From NCBI RefSeq assembly GCF_032586175.1, contig NZ_JAWHTE010000008.1:124001-188000 (forward strand): a stretch of DNA of 64,000 nt, written 5' to 3'. This stretch comes from Ovoidimarina sediminis. GTDB taxonomy: Bacteria > Pseudomonadota > Alphaproteobacteria > Rhodobacterales > Rhodobacteraceae. The notes under the pieces are model-generated. The model was not told the DNA's origin. It did not search any database and saw only the letters and a program-made list of their open reading frames with translations. Position 1 is the first letter of the stretch. Each line of letters starts with the position of its first letter. This document shows positions 59,218-64,000 of this stretch, in pieces. Made by a program: the position numbers and the translations under genes.

Positions 59218-60423
59218 TCATGCAGCCATCCGATGCGCCCGACCGGAGGAGCGCCGGCGCGGCCTGCGCTTCTTTTGCGCCTTCGGTGCATCGCGTGGGT
59301 CATCCCAAGGGCGGCCGCCGGTGATCTCAACCCGCTTGCCAAGCACCTTCTCGATGGCCTTGAGTTCCGCCACTTCTTCCGCGGCGCAAAGCGAGATGGC
59401 GCGCCCGTCGCGACCGGCCCGGGCCGTCCGCCCGATCCGGTGCACGTAGGTCTCGGGAACGTTCGGCAGATCGAAGTTGTAGACATGGCCGACGCCGGGA
59501 ATGTCGATCCCGCGGGCAGCGACATCCGTTGCAACCAGCACGCGCACCGTTCCGGCCTTGAAGGCCTCGATGGCCCGATCGCGCTGCCCCTGGCTCTTGT
59601 TGCCGTGGATCGACGATGCGGCAAATCCCGCACGTTCAAGATGCTTCATCAGGCGCTCGGCGCCGTGCTTGGTGCGCGAGAAGACAAGCGCACGGTCGTC
59701 GCGATGCCCGTCGAGCAACTCGATGAGCACGTCCTGCTTCCGGTCTTTCGGCACGAAGTGCACGCCATGGGCAACCTTGTCGGCAACCTTGCCTGGCGGC
59801 GAGGCTTCAACGCGCTTCGGATTCTTCAGGTAGTCGCGGGAAAGTTCCGTCATCGTCTTCGGCATGGTGGCCGAAAACATCATGGTCTGGCGATCCTTGC
59901 CAAGCATCGGCGCGATGCGGCGCAGGGCATGGATAAATCCGATATCCAGCATCTGGTCGGCTTCGTCCAGCACCAGGAACCGTGTCTTGCTGAGGTCGAC
60001 GGCGCGGCGATCCATCAGGTCGACAAGACGGCCAGGCGTGGCCACGAGAATATCGGTTCCGCGTGCCAGCTTCTGCGCCTGTGCATTGATCGATTTGCCG
60101 CCGATGACGAGGGTGATGCGAAGATCGGCCGTTAGCCCCTGAAGGCTCTGGACGATCTGATTTGCCAGTTCCCGCGTCGGCGCAAGAATAAGCCCGCGTG
60201 CGGTTTTCGGGGCGGCCCTCTCCTGGCTCTTCGACAGCGCCACAACCAGCGGAATGCCGAAGGCGGCGGTCTTGCCTGTTCCGGTCTGGGCGATACCCAG
60301 AATGTCGTGACCGGCAAGCGCGCCGGGAATGGCCTTTGACTGGATGGGCGTTGGCTTTCTCAGTCCCAGACCTTCCAGCCGGGAGACGAGGCGAGCGCTA
60401 AGCCCGAGTTCGTGAAAATCCAT
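59218..60423 (-). CDS. DEAD-box ATP-dependent RNA helicase
   Basis: A 401-residue helicase of the RhlE/CsdA-like class. Visible are the Q-motif (KPTPIQSKAIP), motif I AQTGTGKT, Ia PTRELANQ, TPGRLVDLM, motif II LDEADQML, motif III FSATMPK, and motif VI HRIGRTARAGRDG; the tail is Arg/Lys-rich. The ATG at 60423 is chosen because the conserved MDFHELGLS start is there; an extension to 60585 is unlikely. It is divergent from the cold-shock gene and probably unwinds RNA at low temperature. Confidence 0.92.
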   Translation of the reverse strand: MDFHELGLSARLVSRLEGLGLRKPTPIQSKAIPGALAGHDILGIAQTGTGKTAAFGIPLVVALSKSQERAAPKTARGLILAPTRELANQIVQSLQGLTADLRITLVIGGKSINAQAQKLARGTDILVATPGRLVDLMDRRAVDLSKTRFLVLDEADQMLDIGFIHALRRIAPMLGKDRQTMMFSATMPKTMTELSRDYLKNPKRVEASPPGKVADKVAHGVHFVPKDRKQDVLIELLDGHRDDRALVFSRTKHGAERLMKHLERAGFAASSIHGNKSQGQRDRAIEAFKAGTVRVLVATDVAARGIDIPGVGHVYNFDLPNVPETYVHRIGRTARAGRDGRAISLCAAEEVAELKAIEKVLGKRVEITGGRPWDDPRDAPKAQKKRRPRRRSSGRAHRMAA

Positions 60424-60884
60424 ACGTGTCCTTGTCCGGACCACGGGTCCGGTCTTGCCGCCACGCATGCGAGATGCCTGGCCAGCCGGGGTGTACCCGG
60501 GGCGAACGTACCTGACACGGGATTGCGCCAAGGACCGCCCTGAGCGGGGTCCCCCCTTACGTGATGTGGGAAAACTGTGCGTCATGGCCTGGGGCGGCGA
60601 TTACGCCGCCTGCTCACGCGGCAGAGCGATGACGTTATGTGGTAAGTGGGGCCTGCTTCGGGTTTTGTCAATGGCAGCATTAGGACCTTGCGTACCGGTA
60701 CGAAGAAACCTCACTGCACCAAGCTGGCCCTTGCGTTCTGCCTCGGAGCAGCCCATGTACACCCAGTCAACGTTATTCTCTGCGACCCTCTGCCTCCGTT
60801 CATCCGGCTTCAGTCGATCACTCAGTCTGACTTTGCCGGGCTGCCGCATCCTGCGGGCAGCATCCAGAACAGGAGGTCACGGAC
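60424..60884. other. intergenic region / long leader between helicase and cold-shock genes
   Basis: 461 bases between divergent genes. It should contain both promoters and probably a long cold-shock leader RNA. A 12-base palindrome, CGTACCGGTACG, lies at 60691-60702. An 82-codon minus-strand frame (60601-60849) has no ribosome site or known motif. Confidence 0.5.
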
Positions 60885-61091
60885 ATGGCCAATGGCACCG
60901 TGAAATGGTTCAATTCTTCCAAAGGCTTCGGCTTTATCGCACCGGAATTGGGCGGCAAGGACGTCTTCGTTCACGTCACCGCGCTCGAGCGCTCCGGTCT
61001 CAGCAGCCTCGCTGACGACCAGAAGGTCACATACGATGTCGAGGCTGGACGGGACGGCCGCGAAAGCGCGATCAATCTCGCTCTCGCCTGA
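60885..61091 (+). CDS. cspA: cold-shock protein (CspA family)
   Basis: A 68-residue single cold-shock domain that binds single-stranded RNA. RNP1 is KGFGFI and RNP2 is VFVHV, with NGTVKWFN at the start. AGGAGG lies eight bases upstream. A perfect hairpin follows its stop. Its place between a DEAD-box helicase and a fatty-acid desaturase supports a role in cold adaptation. Confidence 0.95.
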   Translation: MANGTVKWFNSSKGFGFIAPELGGKDVFVHVTALERSGLSSLADDQKVTYDVEAGRDGRESAINLALA

Positions 61092-61101
61092 CCCAACTGA
61101 T

Positions 61102-61127
61102 GCCGGATGCCCCGACAGGCATCCGGC
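61102..61127 (+). terminator. hairpin after cspA
   Basis: Perfect ten-base stem GCCGGATGCC / GGCATCCGGC with loop CCGACA, ten bases past the cspA stop and seven bases before the desaturase start. There is no T-run; it may attenuate read-through into the desaturase gene. Confidence 0.65.
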
Positions 61128-61134
61128 CCACAGC

Positions 61135-62184
61135 ATGGATCGACACAGCTTGCCTCTGCCTGCGGACTCCGCTTCAGCCACACCCCTGGCTTCAGCAGGC
61201 ACTTGGGCGCGGCGGTTAGCAAAGTACCGAAGCCCGGTTCTCGCGCGCAGCCTGATGGAACTTGCGGTGACGGCCATCCCGTTTGCAGCGATCTTCGCCC
61301 TGTCATGGGCGTCGCTGTCGATCAGCCCGTGGGTCGCCGTAGCGCTGTCGCTCGCAAACGCGGCATTTGTCGTTCGCCTCTTCATGATCCAGCACGATTG
61401 CGGCCATGGCGCCTTTTTCGGCAGCCGGGCCTGGAACGACTGGCTCGGCCGGATCATCGGCGTGCTGACAGTTACACCCTATGATGTGTGGCGCAGGACC
61501 CATGCCATCCATCACGCCACGACCGGAAATCTCGAGCGCCGCGGGATCGGCGACATCCCAACCCTCACGGTCGCGGAATACCGTGCGAAGCCTCTGTTGG
61601 GGCGTCTCCTCTACAAGCTGATCCGGCACCCTACGGTCTTGTTCGGGATCATCCCGTTCTACAGTTTTTTCCTGCGGAACCGGATCCCCGTGGGGCTCCT
61701 CCGATCCGGCAGGCGTTATTGGGCCAGTGCACTGTTGACCGATGCAGCGATCCTCGTCGTACTCGGATTGCTCTATCTGCTGGGGGGCATCCCGGTGCTG
61801 CTTTTCATCTACCTGCCGATGATGCTGCTCGCGGCGTCTACCGGCATGTGGCTGTTCTATGTCCAGCACCAGTTCGAAGAGACATCGTGGGACGGCGAGG
61901 CGGATTGGTCCGTGCAGGACGCTGCGCTTCACGGGTCTTCCCACTATGTCCTGCCTCCGCTTCTGAGGTGGATCACGGCGAATATCGGCGTTCACCACGT
62001 TCATCATATGGCCAGCCGCATCCCCTACTATCGCCTGCCTGAAGTCCTGCGGGATCACTCCGAGCTCGCCGGTGCGGGGCGTCTCACGCTTCGCGAAAGC
62101 CTGGGATGCGCACGCCTGGCGCTCTGGGACGAAACCCAACGAAGGCTCGTTTCATTTGCCGAGGCAAGGCAGTTGCCCGCGTGA
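61135..62184 (+). CDS. membrane fatty-acid desaturase
   Basis: A 349-residue di-iron desaturase with several hydrophobic helices. The three His boxes are present: HDCGH, HAIHHATTGN and, near the C-terminus, GVHHVHHMA. It introduces double bonds into acyl chains of membrane lipids. The ATG at 61135 lies 43 bases past cspA; a longer in-frame extension begins inside cspA and is rejected. Genomic pairing with cspA and an RNA helicase suggests cold-induced membrane fluidisation. Confidence 0.9.
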   Translation: MDRHSLPLPADSASATPLASAGTWARRLAKYRSPVLARSLMELAVTAIPFAAIFALSWASLSISPWVAVALSLANAAFVVRLFMIQHDCGHGAFFGSRAWNDWLGRIIGVLTVTPYDVWRRTHAIHHATTGNLERRGIGDIPTLTVAEYRAKPLLGRLLYKLIRHPTVLFGIIPFYSFFLRNRIPVGLLRSGRRYWASALLTDAAILVVLGLLYLLGGIPVLLFIYLPMMLLAASTGMWLFYVQHQFEETSWDGEADWSVQDAALHGSSHYVLPPLLRWITANIGVHHVHHMASRIPYYRLPEVLRDHSELAGAGRLTLRESLGCARLALWDETQRRLVSFAEARQLPA

Positions 62185-62231
62185 TCCCGCACTCAAGGAT
62201 CATGCCAAACATATATTTGGGAGACACCATC

Positions 62232-62906
62232 ATGACGCGTTACAACACGGACGGTCGAACCGCCACAGGGCGTAAGCTTTTCAAGGACAAGCCCAAAAAA
62301 GCAAAGGATCGACCGAGAGACACACCCTCCGAAGTCCAGATGGGCGAGCACGGCAGGTACCAGATCAAGTCCGGTCGTCTTTCGGGGGAATATGTTGCCC
62401 GGGCCTTTCCGAAACCGCCGACGACCGCACGAGGGTTGATTGCCGAAGCGAGAGGCGCAACAGAGGAGGCCGCTATCGCCGCCTTGCACGATGTCATCGA
62501 CGCGCGGGAACTCAGAAGAACCGAGGACCGGAGGATTGATCAAGGAACGGGCTCTGCGGTTCCGAGCACGGAAGAATATGTCGAGGCGATCGGCCAGGTT
62601 GTCTTGTCTCGTCCACAACGCGCGATGCTTATGGCATTGGCCTTGGCCGACGATGATGGACTTTCAGAGATGCGTATGGCGAGCGCGGCCGGATACAAGT
62701 CTCAGACTACAGCCAATCGGGCATTCGCGGCTGCAGGGCTGTTGATCGCCAGCTATCTATCTGTCGACGCGACTTCAAACGGGGATCGAAGTGAGGGCGA
62801 AGGCGCAGCGTTTCTGGGCGGACGAGGAGAGCAGCAAGGCGAAGAAGATCCAGGAAACTGGATCCTCTACCCAGAGCTACGCGAAGCTGTTCGTTCTTCG
62901 TTTTGA
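62232..62906 (+). CDS. hypothetical protein, unrecognised
   Basis: A 224-residue hydrophilic protein starting MTRYNTDGRTATGRKLFKD. It contains HGRYQIKSGRLSGEYVARAF, ALHDVIDARELRRTED and VVLSRPQRAMLMALALADDD, and ends PELREAVRSSF. The second half has an alternation of helix and turn compatible with a winged helix (LSEMRMASAAGYKSQTTANR). GGGAGA lies eight bases before the ATG; another ATG 30 bases earlier is possible. No family is recognised. Confidence 0.7.
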   Translation: MTRYNTDGRTATGRKLFKDKPKKAKDRPRDTPSEVQMGEHGRYQIKSGRLSGEYVARAFPKPPTTARGLIAEARGATEEAAIAALHDVIDARELRRTEDRRIDQGTGSAVPSTEEYVEAIGQVVLSRPQRAMLMALALADDDGLSEMRMASAAGYKSQTTANRAFAAAGLLIASYLSVDATSNGDRSEGEGAAFLGGRGEQQGEEDPGNWILYPELREAVRSSF

Positions 62907-63083
62907 GTAGAGCGGTAAGCAAGCTCGAAGAAATGGAAAGTGGAAAGACCGCTCGTGCCTGCGATCGAAGTCGCTCGGCGGGGCTAGATCCCGATAGCCC
63001 AGTATTCGAGCATGAGATCGAATTTCTACTTTTCGACGACCGGTCTGACAGTTGCTGAACGGCCCGATGTACCGGCTTGTTGA
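62907..63083. other. spacer with no gene seen
   Basis: AT-richer stretch between the hypothetical gene and the transposase fragment. No motif is visible. Confidence 0.4.
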
Positions 63084-63305
63084 TTGACCTCAGAGGAGCT
63101 CCGTCAGGTCGTCATTCATACACGACAGAAGCTCGCGGCGTCCGAGCGACGGACGTGCCGCGTGATCGGCTTGGCGCTGAGCTCCCTGCAATACCTGCCG
63201 AAACCAAGAGAGGACCATGCGCTGCGGTTGGCTCCGACCCGCCTTGCTGAGCAGTACGGTCGGTATGAGTATCCAAGCGCACCTGTCGCAGGGTTACAGA
63301 CTTAA
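63084..63305 (+). pseudogene. IS3-family transposase (OrfB) N-terminal fragment
   Basis: The frame includes SERRTCRVIGLALSSLQYLP and LAEQYGRYEY, matching the start of IS3-family OrfB (SERRACRVxGxxRSxxxY...YGRYGYRR). It stops after about 70 residues, before the DDE catalytic core, and no inverted terminal repeats were found. It is an insertion-sequence relic. Confidence 0.7.
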
Positions 63306-63403
63306 CGGCTGCTCCGTCCCGCACACCAGACCTTCGCCCGATTCCCAAAGATGTCAGCTTTCGCCAGAACCGGACGTTTACCCAAAGCTCCCCTCTCGGC
63401 CCG

Positions 63404-63799
63404 GTGGGGGTGGGGGTATTCAATCCATGGAGAGCCTCGCGCAGGGACCGGCGAGGGGGCAAACCTTTTGAGAAAGACAAAATTAAGGGTGGGGAGGTCA
63501 AAACGCTTCGAGTTCGGGCTGATCGCGCCGTCTCCATTCTCCAAAAAGCGATCCGGTACAGTCGGCGATTCACGTCAGAACCCCGACATCGCACGGCCCA
63601 TCTCCTTGGGGCGCGGCAGCGCCTGGCAAAGGATTGGCGACAGGTCGGCCGAAACGCTGTAGACTGGGAGGATCCGGAACAACTGGCAGATATGATCCGC
63701 GATGGAGTGGCGCGGTCGGACGATCTCAACAAGTGGGCCCGCGACGCGGTACGCTGTCTTGAAGAGGTCGAGAAGATCCGGCGTCAGTTTGCCTGGTGA
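63404..63799 (+). CDS. hypothetical protein
   Basis: A 131-codon frame starting GTG without a convincing ribosome site; its first 30 residues are low-quality. The second half looks like a real protein (LLGARQRLAKDWRQVGRNAV, DPEQLADMIRDGVARSDDLN and WARDAVRCLEEVEKIRRQFAW). The same frame continues after the TGA stop into a zinc-ribbon segment, so the two may once have been one protein. Confidence 0.45.
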   Translation: MGVGVFNPWRASRRDRRGGKPFEKDKIKGGEVKTLRVRADRAVSILQKAIRYSRRFTSEPRHRTAHLLGARQRLAKDWRQVGRNAVDWEDPEQLADMIRDGVARSDDLNKWARDAVRCLEEVEKIRRQFAW

Positions 63800-63961
63800 A
63801 AGGAGAGGCGGCGACGGATCGTAGAGCATCGACCTCGCGCACTGGTCTGTCTTCACTGCGGTGATGATCTTCCTTCACCGAAGAACCCCGGCAATCCCCC
63901 GAAGTACTGTTCAGCGCGCTGTCGCGTTGCTGGACATCGGGCAGAGAGGAGGCTCGCATAA
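63800..63961 (+). pseudogene. zinc-ribbon segment in frame after a TGA
   Basis: Directly after the TGA at 63797-63799 the frame continues KERRRRIVEHRPRALVCLHC and then PKYCSARCRVAGHRAERRLA, ending TAA at 63959-63961. CLHC and CSARC form a clear zinc-binding pair. The segment has no ATG, GTG or TTG of its own. It is therefore either the C-terminal domain of a nonsense-split gene or uses an unusual start. Confidence 0.5.
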
Positions 63962-64000
63962 TGGGTGCATTTCATTTTCAAAGAATTTGTGTCCGGTGTC
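63961..64000 (+). CDS. start of a small zinc-ribbon-like gene (cut by window edge)
   Basis: The ATG at 63961 overlaps the preceding TAA as TAATG and reads MGAFHFQRICVRC to the end of the window. The CxxC after ICVRC resembles the ICLRC of the zinc-ribbon gene at 55852. Only 13 codons are visible. Confidence 0.45.
   Translation, partial: MGAFHFQRICVRC

Noticed and set aside
60601..60849. 82-codon minus-strand frame upstream of cspA
   Set aside because: No ribosome site. It lies in the presumed leader/promoter region; kept only as a note.
63306..63475. Possible intergenic repeat or continuation of the IS3 fragment
   Set aside because: No frame continues the transposase and no terminal inverted repeat was found.
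1..64000. tRNA, rRNA and CRISPR arrays
   Set aside because: Read for cloverleaf 3' ends, rRNA signatures and regularly spaced repeats; only the degenerate tRNA-end-like piece near 54.8 kb was seen. The regular repeats found (PAS units, 11-bp iterons) are not CRISPR.

Overview
The window reads as a chromosomal segment of a high-GC alphaproteobacterium, most likely a member of the Rhodobacterales (Paracoccaceae/Roseobacter group). The basis is the dense, strongly GC3-biased coding, the many 4-nt ATGA/GTGA/TGATG start-stop overlaps, the gene families present (UgpC-type sugar ABC transporter with LacI regulator, uronate dehydrogenase, PaaZ, a DUF993 catabolic operon), and two copies of a short intergenic repeat whose arms resemble elements I associate with this group. 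No rRNA gene, intact tRNA gene or CRISPR array was seen.

Layout. 1-7.5 kb: the 3' part of an oxalate--CoA-ligase-like acyl-CoA synthetase followed by a ketopantoate-reductase-family gene; then, on the minus strand, a three-gene unit (membrane protein, MoxR AAA ATPase, VWA-like/DUF2201 protein) and an EF-G-like GTPase. 7.5-14.1 kb: an orphan 0.9-kb stretch, then a surface-glycan module (galE, a GT4-GT2 fusion glycosyltransferase, a polysaccharide pyruvyl transferase). 14.1-19.7 kb: a broken PPOX-like gene, an AhpD-like gene interrupted by an in-frame amber codon, a small membrane protein, an AraC regulator divergent from a DUF4142/cupredoxin/GST/GNAT run, and a 63-residue Gly/Cys-tailed membrane peptide. 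19.7-26.3 kb: a minus-strand catabolic operon (CoA-transferase, enoyl-CoA hydratase, frameshifted Dabb gene, SDR, DUF993 aldolase-like protein, sugar isomerase-like protein), then a MarR gene with three 19-bp operators. 26.3-34.2 kb: a carbohydrate ABC transporter operon with a GMC oxidoreductase, divergent from a LacI regulator and uronate dehydrogenase. 34.3-43.3 kb: a second glycan locus (glycosyltransferases, sulfotransferase, FemAB-like acetyltransferase, DegT aminotransferase, FkbM methyltransferase, flippase) and ispD. 43.3-47 kb: phenylacetate genes paaG, paaZ and a PaaA/PaaC-like ferritin-fold protein. 47.3-54 kb: a three-domain CheW protein, a small partner ORF, and a very large eight-PAS GGDEF-EAL protein.

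From about 54.2 kb to the end the character changes. There are remnants of a serine recombinase, a patatin-like lipase and an IS3 transposase, short genes of unknown function with zinc-ribbon motifs, and a degenerate tRNA-3'-end-like sequence. This fits an old, eroding integration site. Embedded in it are two coherent units: an overlapping three-gene operon (membrane protein, secreted seven-repeat Cys protein, transglutaminase-like protein lacking the usual His), and a cold-adaptation group (DEAD-box helicase, cold-shock protein, fatty-acid desaturase).

Several genes carry single-base lesions (PPOX, AhpD-like, Dabb, possibly the zinc-ribbon gene at the right edge). From sequence alone I cannot tell true pseudogenes from sequencing errors. 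The strongest candidates for undescribed biology are the Cys-repeat/transglutaminase operon, the zinc-ribbon accessory cluster, the five near-identical tandem PAS repeats, and three separate operator architectures (triple MarR site, shared GTAACC-N4-GGTTAC palindrome, 11-bp GTAC iterons).
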